Shown one piece after another: positions 9,179-16,972 of a DNA stretch of 33,497 nt. Numbering within the stretch: position 1 is the first letter of the stretch; every line of letters starts with the position of its first letter. The notes below the pieces were generated by a model, which ran no database searches, had not been told where the DNA came from, and saw only the letters and a list, made by a program, of their open reading frames with translations. The stretch comes from Planctomycetaceae bacterium (GTDB lineage Bacteria > Planctomycetota > Planctomycetia > Pirellulales > Pirellulaceae). Made by a program: the position numbers and the translations under genes. The stretch lies in the NCBI GenBank assembly GCA_002724245.1, contig PBOG01000246.1:1-33497 (forward strand). The letters are read 5' to 3'.

Positions 9179-9327
9179 GGAAGTTGACTCACGTAGAGAG
9201 CTTGGGAATGGGTGGCAGGCCCCACGACGGGCAGCGAACATAATAGATGCTATTCGGCCTGCTGGGAAGCAATCTCGCTGACTGCGGGAGGCGGGAGTGG
9301 GTTCGTGTCCACTCCGGTTGCGTGCTC

Positions 9328-10050
9328 TCAGTTACCGGACTGGTCGATCAAACGTTTCATTTCACGCACGGCTGTCTCGATTCCTGTCAGCAAAGCGCGG
9401 GAAATAATACTGTGTCCAATGTTAAGCTCTTCCATACCTTCTAACGCGGCTATCGCTTGGACGTTTTGGTAGGTAAGACCATGGCCAGCGTGTAACTTGA
9501 TTCCCGATTGACGGATCAATTCACCGGCAGTCCGCAGGGTTTCCAGCTCCCCGGCTTGCGAGTCGCCCTGGGCAAGGGCGTAGGAACCGGTGTGTAATTC
9601 AATCGCCTGAACACCGAGCCTAGCACCTGCTTCGATTTGCGGCGGGCTGGGATCCAGGAACAATGCGACGGGAATGCCAGCTGACTGGAGCCGGTCTACT
9701 GCTGCGGCAATGGTATCGTATTGGCCGACCACGTCCAGCCCGCCTTCTGTAGTGACTTCAGCACGGCGTTCGGGCACGAGTGTTGCCTGGTCCGGGCGTG
9801 TTTCCGTAGCAATCATCAAGACATCTTCTGCACAGGCCAGTTCCAGATTGAGTTTGACTGCGACAGTCTCGCGCATCACTTTGAGGTCTCGGTCCTGAAT
9901 GTGACGCCGGTCTTCGCGGAGGTGAATTGTAATTCCATCTGCGCCCCCTAGTTCTGCCAACGCGGCTGCCCATGCCGGGTCAGGTTCGTACGTTTTCCGT
10001 GCTTCCCGAACCGTTGCGACGTGATCTACGTTGACCCCCAATGTCGCCAT
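9328..10050 (-). CDS. pdxJ: Pyridoxine 5'-phosphate synthase
   Basis: PdxJ makes pyridoxine 5'-phosphate from 1-deoxy-xylulose 5-phosphate and amino-acetone phosphate in the DXP-dependent vitamin B6 route. The 240-residue protein has the standard length and motifs: Gly-Val-Asn-Val-Asp-His-Val-Ala at the N terminus, [15 protein letters not shown] near 35-50, the Glu of Asn-Leu-Glu-Leu-Ala near 70, Glu-Leu-His-Thr-Gly, and His-Ala-Gly-His-Gly-Leu near 193. The ATG at 10050 has a GGAG ribosome site nine bases upstream. A promoter-like pair lies at 10087-10114. dapA follows downstream. Confidence 0.96.
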   Translation of the reverse strand: MATLGVNVDHVATVREARKTYEPDPAWAAALAELGGADGITIHLREDRRHIQDRDLKVMRETVAVKLNLELACAEDVLMIATETRPDQATLVPERRAEVTTEGGLDVVGQYDTIAAAVDRLQSAGIPVALFLDPSPPQIEAGARLGVQAIELHTGSYALAQGDSQAGELETLRTAGELIRQSGIKLHAGHGLTYQNVQAIAALEGMEELNIGHSIISRALLTGIETAVREMKRLIDQSGN

Positions 10051-10072
10051 GTGTTTTTTCTCCAGTTTCGCG

Positions 10073-10306
10073 TTACAGCGAAATCTCGATTATGTGGGGC
10101 AATACGATGGTCAAAGTAACGCCAGCCTTGATTGCCAGTAGCGCATGATCACAACGCATGCAATTGTGCCCATTGGCAAACAGGATTTGTAGTCGGCGAT
10201 CCAGATGTTGCAAACCCGGTATGGGAAAGAACGTGGTTCCTCTGAACGTATATACGCTGGATTCAGGGAGTGGCGCGGGACTGGTCGGTGGCGGAGGAAC
10301 GGTCAC
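10073..10306 (-). CDS. Doubtful 77-residue ORF between beta-RFAP synthase and pdxJ
   Basis: A GTG-initiated frame overlaps the end of the beta-RFAP synthase gene by 44 bases and ends 22 bases before pdxJ. The product has a Pro-rich start, one Cys-Met-Arg-Cys pair and a hydrophobic tail, and I recognise no family. It lies in an otherwise unexplained gap of 212 bases. It competes with the promoter proposed for pdxJ, which lies inside it. I think it is more likely non-coding than a gene. Confidence 0.2.
   Translation of the reverse strand: MTVPPPPTSPAPLPESSVYTFRGTTFFPIPGLQHLDRRLQILFANGHNCMRCDHALLAIKAGVTLTIVLPHIIEISL
10087..10114 (-). promoter_or_regulatory. Possible sigma70-type promoter for pdxJ-dapA
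   Basis: On the minus strand TTGACC (10114-10109) and TAATCG (10092-10087) are separated by 16 bases. The predicted transcript start lies about 30 bases before the pdxJ ATG. The -10 box is imperfect, so this is only a plausible reading. Confidence 0.35.
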
Positions 10307-11258
10307 TGGTAGAGAGGCGGTGGCCGCCGCGATTGATATGGCTGATCAATACGTCCATTCCATCGTGGTCGGGAAGCTGACGCAGTTTGGTGCAAAACGT
10401 CTCGGCTGAAGCGAGCGTTGGAAACAGTGCGAACAACGTGGGGCCCCAGGAACTCTGTCCGACACCCTGGACTCCCATTTCCAGTACCTGGTGGACCAGC
10501 TGAGTCAAGCGTGGGCCGTTGTAGGAACCGCCTTGCTGCGTGGCAAAACACGAACCCGCCAGTTGTCCGTAACGGAACAGGCTTTCGGAGAACGCGGTGA
10601 AGGCACCCTGGGCTGCTGCGGGTAACAGATTTTGGCGCAATTCGTCCGTTAGTGTTTCCGTTACCGCTGGGGGAATTGTTGGCAATTCGGAAAAGGCTTG
10701 CTGTTCCGCAATTCCGGAAAGACCGCAGAAGTCGGTTGGTCGTATCAGCACAACGCGCCAATCTTCAGGCAGTGATAATTGGCAGTCGAGCGGAGAGAGC
10801 GGCTCGTCCCTTTGTTTTCCGCGTTCCACGATCAGACCACCCAGGAAAAACCCATGGGTGCCGACAGCTGAGCGTTTGCCCCGGCCGACACTCGCGGCCA
10901 GCTCACGCGGCCTGGCCGGCACAATTCCGTACAACGCGTTCAAGGCAGCCGCAACGGACAAGCCCAGTTGGGTTCCGGTGCCCAGTCCGACGTGTTTTGG
11001 TGGCAACTGGACAATTTCGAGGTGACAATCCAAATCGATGGAGTGGTTGTTCGACCAGGTTTTAGCGAAATGGATGGCACGCTGGACTCCGGGTCCAGCA
11101 GCCGAGAAAGTGTGTGCGGCACGCACTGTCAGCTGGGTAGACGGTTGGTCAATCATCACACCAGCGCCGCCGAACTGCCGTCCGGGACCACCGTAGGACA
11201 TCAGTCCAAAATGGAGACGACTGGGTGCTGTCACTTGTACACGGTCATGTTGAGGCAT
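10263..11258 (-). CDS. Beta-ribofuranosylaminobenzene 5'-phosphate synthase family protein
   Basis: This family joins p-hydroxybenzoate or p-aminobenzoate to phosphoribosyl pyrophosphate, the first committed step of the methanopterin-type cofactor. It occurs in archaea, methylotrophs and planctomycetes. The 331-residue protein belongs to the GHMP kinase-like fold. It starts with APSRLHFGLMSYGGPGRQFGG, has the GHMP-type loop Gly-Leu-Gly-Thr-Gly-Thr-Gln near 116-122 of the longest frame, then GKRSAVGTHGFFLGGLIVERG and QSSWGPTLFAL. ATG 11258 is chosen because it puts the conserved APSRLHFG near the N terminus; the frame is open to 11333. The last 18 or so residues look like a variable tail. No other H4MPT gene is in the window. 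Confidence 0.88.
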   Translation of the reverse strand: MPQHDRVQVTAPSRLHFGLMSYGGPGRQFGGAGVMIDQPSTQLTVRAAHTFSAAGPGVQRAIHFAKTWSNNHSIDLDCHLEIVQLPPKHVGLGTGTQLGLSVAAALNALYGIVPARPRELAASVGRGKRSAVGTHGFFLGGLIVERGKQRDEPLSPLDCQLSLPEDWRVVLIRPTDFCGLSGIAEQQAFSELPTIPPAVTETLTDELRQNLLPAAAQGAFTAFSESLFRYGQLAGSCFATQQGGSYNGPRLTQLVHQVLEMGVQGVGQSSWGPTLFALFPTLASAETFCTKLRQLPDHDGMDVLISHINRGGHRLSTSDRSSATDQSRATP

Positions 11259-11453
11259 GGAATTACTGTTGTAGTCACGCATCTTTGTTATCGCTTGCCC
11301 GGCAAACCTGAGCAGACATACATCAGCCGTCAATCGACCGGGTACGAGTCTGCAGGCCTCCGCTGGGTCGGGTTTGCGGAAAGATCATCATACCGCGAGA
11401 TGACCCAATGCGAGAGCCAGCCGGTGCCGGGACGGGTCGGTTGCATCCGGTTA

Positions 11454-11482
11454 TTGTCTGCCTCAGCGGGCAGTGTTACGAT
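11454..11482 (+). promoter_or_regulatory. Candidate sigma70-type promoter upstream of larE
   Basis: TTGTCT at 11454-11459 and TACGAT at 11477-11482 are separated by exactly 17 bases. The -10 is followed by an AT-rich stretch. The start would lie near 11489, about 280 bases before the larE GTG, so the transcript may carry a long leader or encode a separate small RNA. Confidence 0.4.
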
Positions 11483-11592
11483 GCATAATTACACAATACT
11501 GCGGCATCTTCTCTGCCATGTTCGTGATGTCGGTGTGATTTTTTGGGGAGCCGATAAGAGGTCCGCTGGGAACTTATTACGGTTCTGGCTGC

Positions 11593-11627
11593 GTGTATAG
11601 CCGGGGGATCTTCCCACCGGATCACAC
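11593..11627 (+). other. Hairpin in the larE leader
   Basis: GTGT (11593-11596) and ACAC (11624-11627) enclose an internal loop. Inside it CCGG (11601-11604) pairs with CCGG (11617-11620), and GGGA pairs with TCCC around a 3-base loop, with one bulged A. No T-run follows. It may be a structured leader element; I do not recognise it as a known riboswitch. Confidence 0.3.
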
Positions 11628-11769
11628 AACCCGGAATCCAGGTTCCCCCTTTATGACTGCGGGCTCTCACAAAACTCATCGCCACGGCATTGCGGTGGAG
11701 GAGTTGCCGTCAGGCACAAGTCATTGTCCAAGTCGCTGCTGTCAGATTCTCTAGTTTCAGGGGTCCGTT

Positions 11770-12639
11770 GTGTCGCTCGCTGAGGAACAAGATGAATTGA
11801 CCGGGAAGCGCGAACGCCTGCTGAGTTTGCTGGCGTCGATGGAAGAAGTTGCGGTAGCGTTTTCTGGCGGTGTTGATAGTGCTGTGGTTGCCCAGGCAGC
11901 ACATCTGGCTTTGGGGACCCGGGCAGTGGCAGTGACCGGTTGTAGCCCTAGTTTGGCGCGAGGCGAATTGGAGGCAGCTCGACAGCTAGCGGATCAGATC
12001 GGCATCCGTCATGAGGTAATTGAGACGGAGGAATTTGCTAACGATTCCTACACACGTAATGCACCTGACCGTTGTTACCACTGCAAGGATGAGCTATATG
12101 GCAGGATGGAGATGTTGCTTGGGCGAGTCCGTCAAGGCATTCTCGTCAACGGCGCCAACACAGATGATTTGGGAGATTATCGTCCAGGAATGCGGGCTGC
12201 TGGTGAACATCAGGTGCGCAGTCCCTTAGCGGAGTGTGGGATCTGCAAACAGGAAGTGCGAGACCTGGCGTTGCATTGGGATTTGCCGGTTTGGGACAAG
12301 CCTGCCATGCCGTGTCTTGCCAGTCGCGTCGCCTATGGTGAGGAAGTCACTCCCGACCGATTGGCAATGATTGATCGCGCAGAAGCCCTGTTGCGCGAGC
12401 ACGGATTCCCGACAGTCCGTGTCAGATACCACAGCGGCGATTTGGCGCGACTGGAGATTCCCCTCGACGATTTTTCACGATTGTTACGGTCCGATTTCCA
12501 TTGTCAGCTGGGTGCTGAACTGAAGCAGATTGGCTTCAAGTTTGTCACTCTCGACCTGGAGGGGTTTCGTTCCGGCAGCCTGAACGCCCTGGTTCCCGTC
12601 GAGCTAATGTTGCCCAGCGGAAATGACGTTCCGGAGTGA
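11770..12639 (+). CDS. larE: ATP-dependent sacrificial sulfur transferase LarE family protein
   Basis: LarE adenylates and then sulfurates the pyridinium precursor of the nickel-pincer nucleotide cofactor of lactate racemase and relatives. The 289-residue protein has the PP-loop Ser-Gly-Gly-Val-Asp-Ser at 32-37, Asp-Arg-Cys-Tyr-His-Cys-Lys near 100-106, NGANTDDLGDYRPG, and Met-Pro-Cys-Leu-Ala-Ser-Arg near 180-186. The Cys at about 182 corresponds to the sulfur-donating cysteine. Extra Cys residues are at 156 and 159. The GTG at 11770 is the first possible start: a TAG lies in frame at 11752-11754, and an AGGGG ribosome site is upstream. larB, larC and larA are not in the window, so the client enzyme is unknown. 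Confidence 0.9.
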   Translation: MSLAEEQDELTGKRERLLSLLASMEEVAVAFSGGVDSAVVAQAAHLALGTRAVAVTGCSPSLARGELEAARQLADQIGIRHEVIETEEFANDSYTRNAPDRCYHCKDELYGRMEMLLGRVRQGILVNGANTDDLGDYRPGMRAAGEHQVRSPLAECGICKQEVRDLALHWDLPVWDKPAMPCLASRVAYGEEVTPDRLAMIDRAEALLREHGFPTVRVRYHSGDLARLEIPLDDFSRLLRSDFHCQLGAELKQIGFKFVTLDLEGFRSGSLNALVPVELMLPSGNDVPE

Positions 12640-12781
12640 TCGGCTGATCGCTGGACCAGCTGGCTGGCAACTCCTTGGCTGTTTTGTCGGGCCGTTGTAA
12701 CACCTGGCGCGCATCAGACAGTAACACCGTTTGTCGGCAGTTCTGCTGCTTGAGTCGGAGCGAGCGTGTTGCAATGCGGTC

Positions 12782-13120
12782 TTAACGTTGGCCTTGCAGA
12801 CTGTGGGCCCGCGCCATGGCATCTTCTGCAAGCTGAATGAACTCCTGATTTTGTGTTCCGGCAAAGGCGCGCTGAAAAGTCACGCTCAAGGCTGTGAAAG
12901 TGAACGGATCTTGGGAATCCAATTCGCAGGCGCGCTGTCCGTGTCGGACGGCCTGTTCGTGTTGTCCCAGTTTTCCATGCACCACTGCTAACGCCAGGTG
13001 TGCTAGCACGTAGTTGCTATCTTGCTCAATCAGCGTATCGAGTTTGCTGATACAGGCTTCGTAGTTCCCTTCGCTCTTGAGTTGTTCCGCTTCATTGTAG
13101 AGTTCCTCGACGTTTGCCAT
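12782..13120 (-). CDS. Small tetratricopeptide-repeat protein
   Basis: A 112-residue protein with about two and a half TPR units. It runs from Glu-Leu-Tyr-Asn-Glu-Ala-Glu-Gln-Leu through Tyr-Glu-Ala-Cys-Ile-Ser-Lys-Leu-Asp, Ala-His-Leu-Ala-Leu-Ala, and Lys-Leu-Gly-Gln-His-Glu-Gln-Ala. No signal peptide is visible, so it is probably cytoplasmic and binds a partner protein. The frame is open to 13231, but ATG 13120 has an AAGGA ribosome site seven bases upstream and removes an unlikely Cys-rich leader. It converges with larE and diverges from lpxA. The partner is not identifiable. Confidence 0.8.
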   Translation of the reverse strand: MANVEELYNEAEQLKSEGNYEACISKLDTLIEQDSNYVLAHLALAVVHGKLGQHEQAVRHGQRACELDSQDPFTFTALSVTFQRAFAGTQNQEFIQLAEDAMARAHSLQGQR

Positions 13121-13389
13121 GTTCGTTTCCTTGCCGGACATTGCGCAAAGCCAGGCGTTGCGCAAAGATGAGTGCAGATTAAGTAGAGATACGCAGCTAA
13201 ACCACACATCGTAGCATTTTGTCGGAGCCACATTCCGTTCGAACAGCGTGGAATGTCAGCTTTGTACAGATTTTTCTTCACCTCTACCCGGCAAAACGGC
13301 GAATCCACCTTGATTGGAATCGGCTGATTCGCAGAATGGGCACGCCAGCGCTCAGCGCACCTGGTGTCTTGACTAGTGAGAGAAAGACG

Positions 13390-14250
13390 TTGACTGCAAA
13401 TATTCACTCTACCGCTGTGGTTAGTGTCGCTGCCGAACTTGGCAAGGACGTGACTGTGGGGCCGTTTTGTGTCATCGAAGAAGGTGTTCAGGTAGGAGAA
13501 GGATGCCACCTGGCGAGCCACGTGGTTCTCAAGCGAAATACCGTGTTGGGAGCCAATAACCGCATTGAAGACGGGGCGGTCCTGGGTGGTCGCCCACAGC
13601 ATTTACAGGCTGCCGAGCGCACTGGAAATCTGATTGTTGGTGATCGCAATCAGATTCGTGAAATGGTGACGATTCATGCGGGTTTGCACGAGGGCGAGTC
13701 GACCCAGGTTGGCAATCAGAACATGATCATGGTGGCGGCACACATCGGCCACGACGCCTGTGTCGAAGATCATACGATACTGACGAATAATGTCCTCTTG
13801 GGTGGGCATACGCATGTTGGTCACCACGCATACCTGGCGGGTGCTTCCGCGGCCCATCAGTTTTGCCGCATTGGCTGCCATGCCATGGTCGGTGGACAGG
13901 CGGCGATCAAACGTGATGTTCCCCCCTATATGATGGTGGACGGTCAGTCGAATGAGGTCGTGGGTTTAAATCTTGTCGGATTACGCCGGCAGGGATTTTC
14001 CAACGAGGAAATTTCCCAGCTGAAGGTAGCTTATCGGGTGATTTACCGGAGCGAATTGGCCTGGAAAGAAGTGCTCTCACGCCTGGGTACGCAAGCTACG
14101 ACAGGTGCTGTCCGCGTGTTAACGGAGTTCCTTGCTGGTGGAGAACGCGGTTTTGTGCAGGCCCGCCGCAGTTCCAGTGCACCGACGTTGCGTTTGGTAG
14201 AACCCGAAAAGCCTGCACCGAAAGCGTCTGGTGTGCGTAAGGCGGGATGA
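13390..14250 (+). CDS. lpxA: Acyl-ACP--UDP-N-acetylglucosamine O-acyltransferase
   Basis: LpxA adds the 3-hydroxyacyl chain to UDP-GlcNAc, the first step of lipid A synthesis. The protein is a left-handed beta-helix of hexapeptide repeats (VGPFCVIEEGVQVGEG onward) with the catalytic His at about 121 in Ala-His-Ile-Gly-His-Asp-Ala. It then has AAIKRDVPPYMMVDG and the C-terminal helices beginning NLVGLRRQGFSNEEI. TTG 13390 is chosen because the product then begins like other family members (Ile-His-Ser-Thr-Ala-Val-Val at residue 5) and a GAGAGAAAG stretch lies upstream. ATG 13336 and the longer frame to 13219 are alternatives. A 25-residue Pro/Lys-rich tail is extra. The other lpx genes are not adjacent. 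Confidence 0.92.
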   Translation: MTANIHSTAVVSVAAELGKDVTVGPFCVIEEGVQVGEGCHLASHVVLKRNTVLGANNRIEDGAVLGGRPQHLQAAERTGNLIVGDRNQIREMVTIHAGLHEGESTQVGNQNMIMVAAHIGHDACVEDHTILTNNVLLGGHTHVGHHAYLAGASAAHQFCRIGCHAMVGGQAAIKRDVPPYMMVDGQSNEVVGLNLVGLRRQGFSNEEISQLKVAYRVIYRSELAWKEVLSRLGTQATTGAVRVLTEFLAGGERGFVQARRSSSAPTLRLVEPEKPAPKASGVRKAG

Positions 14251-14595
14251 ACGAAGTGTCCGGTGGTCTGGCACGGAGGCCTTCTGGTACAGGTCTTTCT
14301 GATATCTGTTGCAGTCAGCCAGTCGGCCGCGACCTGCGCTGGGCGGGTTGTTTCTGAGGGCGCTGGTTGACTGTCCGTAGGTGCTGCAAATGGTGTGCAC
14401 CGGACGCTCGCGACAGGCGGCCAATCTGTGAGAACTCGTCGGCGCGGGGTTTGTCCCGCTTGAAATGACCGGTTTCCCGCTTCTACAATTGCCATCGGTA
14501 TCTGGTACTGTGTGGGTCCAGGTGGTGGCGCCACGGGGCACATCGATGGGTTTCCTCAGGGAAATAGTGTGATGGATCAATCAGTCAGCGATTGA
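14251..14595 (+). other. Intergenic leader region with promoter and two tiny ORFs
   Basis: This stretch between lpxA and the membrane operon has no gene of normal size. Two overlapping minus-strand ORFs here have no recognisable content and cover the promoter. It holds a good promoter at 14460-14489. Before the operon start there is a chain of two mini-ORFs at 14546-14572 and 14572-14595. Confidence 0.5.
14460..14489 (+). promoter_or_regulatory. Sigma70-type promoter for the DUF997/symporter operon
   Basis: TTGAAA at 14460-14465 and TACAAT at 14484-14489 are separated by 18 bases. Both boxes differ from consensus at only one position. The predicted start near 14496 gives a leader of about 100 bases before the first gene of the operon. 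Confidence 0.55.
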
Positions 14596-14946
14596 GTGGA
14601 AAAAATTATGTCAAACACAACCGACTCGGATTTTGAGCTGGATCCTTTTTTCCTCCACGCTCGGCGTGAAGCGATCGTGATTTTTCTGGTCTGGTTTATC
14701 GCCATGCTGTGGGCGGTGCCCTACTGTTATTTCACGGGGTATGGCGTTGAGGACCCGGCCAATATTCCAACTCTTTTTGGCGTTCCTTCCTGGATCGTTT
14801 GGGGAATCGGCCTCCCTTGGCTGGTGGCAGACCTGTTTACCACCTGGTTTTGTTTCAGCTTTATGAAAGATGGTGACTTGGGAACCGCAGGTGACGAAGA
14901 CGAGTCCCACCAGCAACACGTTGCTAACGGAGAGGAATCGCCGTAA
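14596..14946 (+). CDS. YhdT/DUF997-like small membrane protein, symporter partner
   Basis: A 112 to 116 residue protein with two hydrophobic helices (AIVIFLVWFIAMLWAVPYCY and WIVWGIGLPWLVADLFTTWF) joined by a loop containing PTLFGVPSW, and a charged acidic tail. This pattern matches the YhdT/DUF997 family, which is usually encoded directly before PanF-type sodium symporters, as here. The stop TAA (14944-14946) overlaps the ATG of the symporter by one base, which implies translational coupling. Starts are GTG 14596 or ATG 14608. The GTG directly follows the stop of a 7-residue mini-ORF. Its role is thought to be support of the transporter, but this is inferred from gene order. Confidence 0.8.
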   Translation: MEKIMSNTTDSDFELDPFFLHARREAIVIFLVWFIAMLWAVPYCYFTGYGVEDPANIPTLFGVPSWIVWGIGLPWLVADLFTTWFCFSFMKDGDLGTAGDEDESHQQHVANGEESP

Positions 14947-16949
14947 TGAAAATTCAGGCGCTGTTGATTGCAGAATCCAGTAATGCAGTACTGATCACTT
15001 TCTTGATCTATATCATTGGTGTGTTTCTGATCGCCGGTCTTTCCAACCGACTGCTCAAAAACCGTAACTTTCTCAGTGAGTATTTCCTGGGGAGTCGCGG
15101 TTTAGGGGTGTGGGCGTTTGCGCTCACCCTCGCGGCGACGAGTTCATCCGGCGGGAGCTTCATGGGCTTCCCTTCCAAGATTTACACCCATGGGTGGTCC
15201 TTGGGTTTGTGGATCGGAAGTTACATGGTGGTACCTATCTGTGTTATGGGACTATTGGGAAAACGAATCAATCAGGTGGCGCGTATTTCAGGCGCTATCA
15301 CGATTCCCGATGTGCTGCGGGATCGATTTCGTAGTGCTCCTTTTGGACTGATTGCTGTCGCACTGATTGTCTTTTTCATGACTTTTAACCTGGTGGCTCA
15401 ATTCAAGGCAGGAAGTGAGATTTTGCGCACCTTACTCGGCCCGATTGACCTGTTTGGCCAGGCTGCTAGTGCGCTTCCCGAGGGGCTTACGGCGCTATCG
15501 CCATTGGGTAGTGAATATGTACTTTGCTTACTGGTGTTTGGGATTTCCGTCATTCTCTACACAACTTACGGTGGTTTTCACGCGGTGGTCTGGACCGATG
15601 TGATGCAGGGCATCGTGATGGTGGTTGGCGTGATCATTATGTTGCCGCTGGCAATCAATCAGGCCGGCATCGCTGCAGCGTCACGTGCCGAAGTGGAAGA
15701 GGGAGCCGAGTCGAGCGGTGGGAATCTAGAACTGGTTACGCGTTCTCTGGCAAGGATGGTTCCGCCGCGGAAAGGAACCGCCACACTGGAAAGTGTGGCG
15801 CCCGCTAGTGATGTGGAGATACCGTCTGGCGCATGGGTGTTCATGGATTCCGAAAATGGCTCCACGCGACTGTTCAAGATCGTCAAAAGGCATGTCCTGA
15901 CCGAGCAAACGCCGACTGTAGAAAAAGCAGATGTGTGGGAAATTGTCTCTGCCGGTGATGTCCAGCGCGTCCGTGACCGCATCGCAGGAAACCAAGAGGG
16001 GGACAGGGATCGTACGGGTGTCGTGGCGCTCAGTGCGGTGGACGTTGTTGACTATGTGTACGGCGCTAGCGAGGACCAGCAGGGTGCGTACGTCACAGGG
16101 CCAGGTCCGCACCGAGAGAGTGCGAATGGTTTTTTGCCGCTGAGCCTGGCGATATCGTTCTTTTTCATGTGGGCGATTTCGGGAACGGGGCAACCTAGCA
16201 ATATGGTGCGTTTGATGGCCTTCAAGGACACGCCGACATTGCGCCGTTCAATCTTCACTGTGGCGCTTTACTATTCTGCGATTTATTTTCCGCTGGTTGT
16301 GATTTTCTGCTGTGCCCGAGTGTTGATTCCGGGAATGGAGTCGGAACCAGATCGGATTATGCCTCAGATGGCAGTGGAGCTGACCTCCAATATCGGCATG
16401 GGCTGGCTGGCGGGGTTGCTGATCGCAGCCCCGTTTGCCGCCGTGATGTCGACGGTCGACAGTTTCCTGCTGATGATTTCCTCGGCGCTGGTGCGGGATA
16501 TCTACCAGCGCAATATTGACCGTGATGCGACCGAGCAGGCGATCAAGAAGTTGAGCTATGCGTTCACAATGATCATTGGTCTGGGAGCCTTGTTGGGGGC
16601 GTTACACCCACCGGAGTTTTTGCAGGACATCATTGTTTATACCGGTAGCGGGTTGGCGTCTTGCTTCCTCGGCGCCGTGGTTTACTCGCTCTACTGGCCA
16701 CGCGCCAACCACCAGGGCTGTATTGCCGCCATGCTTTCGGGCTTCCTGGCCCATCTGTCCTTGTATTGTGTTGGATTCTTGCAGGGTAAAGGCTTTTCCG
16801 CGTTCAAGCCCTGGGACATGGATCCTGTTGTTGTCGGTCTGCTGGCGTCGTTTGTTATTGGTTACGTCGTCACGCTGATGACGCCTCCACCGGCAGACGA
16901 CCTGGTCAAGAAGTACTTTTACCGTCAGCGACCGATGACTGGCGTTTGA
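14946..16949 (+). CDS. PanF-type sodium:solute symporter with a large inserted loop domain
   Basis: A 667-residue SSS-family transporter. The N-terminal part has typical motifs: Asn-Phe-Leu-Ser-Glu-Tyr-Phe-Leu-Gly, AATSSSGGSFMGFP, ISGAITIPDVLRDRF, and YGGFHAVVWTDVMQG near 208-222. The C-terminal part has SGTGQPSNMVRLM and AAPFAAVMSTVDSFLLMISS. Between them, roughly residues 245-395 form a hydrophilic stretch of about 150 residues where relatives have a loop of a few dozen. The insert holds a beta-rich block (SGAWVFMDSENGSTRLFKIV). From the known SSS topology this loop should face the periplasm. The substrate is unknown; pantothenate-like or other carboxylates are possible by family only. It overlaps the upstream small membrane gene by one base. 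Confidence 0.88.
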   Translation: MKIQALLIAESSNAVLITFLIYIIGVFLIAGLSNRLLKNRNFLSEYFLGSRGLGVWAFALTLAATSSSGGSFMGFPSKIYTHGWSLGLWIGSYMVVPICVMGLLGKRINQVARISGAITIPDVLRDRFRSAPFGLIAVALIVFFMTFNLVAQFKAGSEILRTLLGPIDLFGQAASALPEGLTALSPLGSEYVLCLLVFGISVILYTTYGGFHAVVWTDVMQGIVMVVGVIIMLPLAINQAGIAAASRAEVEEGAESSGGNLELVTRSLARMVPPRKGTATLESVAPASDVEIPSGAWVFMDSENGSTRLFKIVKRHVLTEQTPTVEKADVWEIVSAGDVQRVRDRIAGNQEGDRDRTGVVALSAVDVVDYVYGASEDQQGAYVTGPGPHRESANGFLPLSLAISFFFMWAISGTGQPSNMVRLMAFKDTPTLRRSIFTVALYYSAIYFPLVVIFCCARVLIPGMESEPDRIMPQMAVELTSNIGMGWLAGLLIAAPFAAVMSTVDSFLLMISSALVRDIYQRNIDRDATEQAIKKLSYAFTMIIGLGALLGALHPPEFLQDIIVYTGSGLASCFLGAVVYSLYWPRANHQGCIAAMLSGFLAHLSLYCVGFLQGKGFSAFKPWDMDPVVVGLLASFVIGYVVTLMTPPPADDLVKKYFYRQRPMTGV

Positions 16950-16972
16950 GCCTGTATTTTCGCCAACTGGTG

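Larger units (their letters stand above)
11259..11769. other. Divergent intergenic region between beta-RFAP synthase and larE
   Basis: About 510 bases lie between two divergent genes. No convincing gene is seen: ORFs here are short or are shadows of the neighbours. It holds a promoter-like pair at 11454-11482 reading toward larE and a hairpin at 11593-11627. If that promoter is used, larE would have a leader of about 280 bases. Confidence 0.5.

Noticed and set aside
10968-11600. 210-residue plus-strand ORF
   Set aside because: The first third is antisense to the beta-RFAP synthase gene and the rest shows no domain-like features; it is probably a chance open frame.
14043-14580. Two overlapping minus-strand ORFs (166 and 153 residues)
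   Set aside because: They cover the end of lpxA and a clear promoter on the other strand, and neither has recognisable content.
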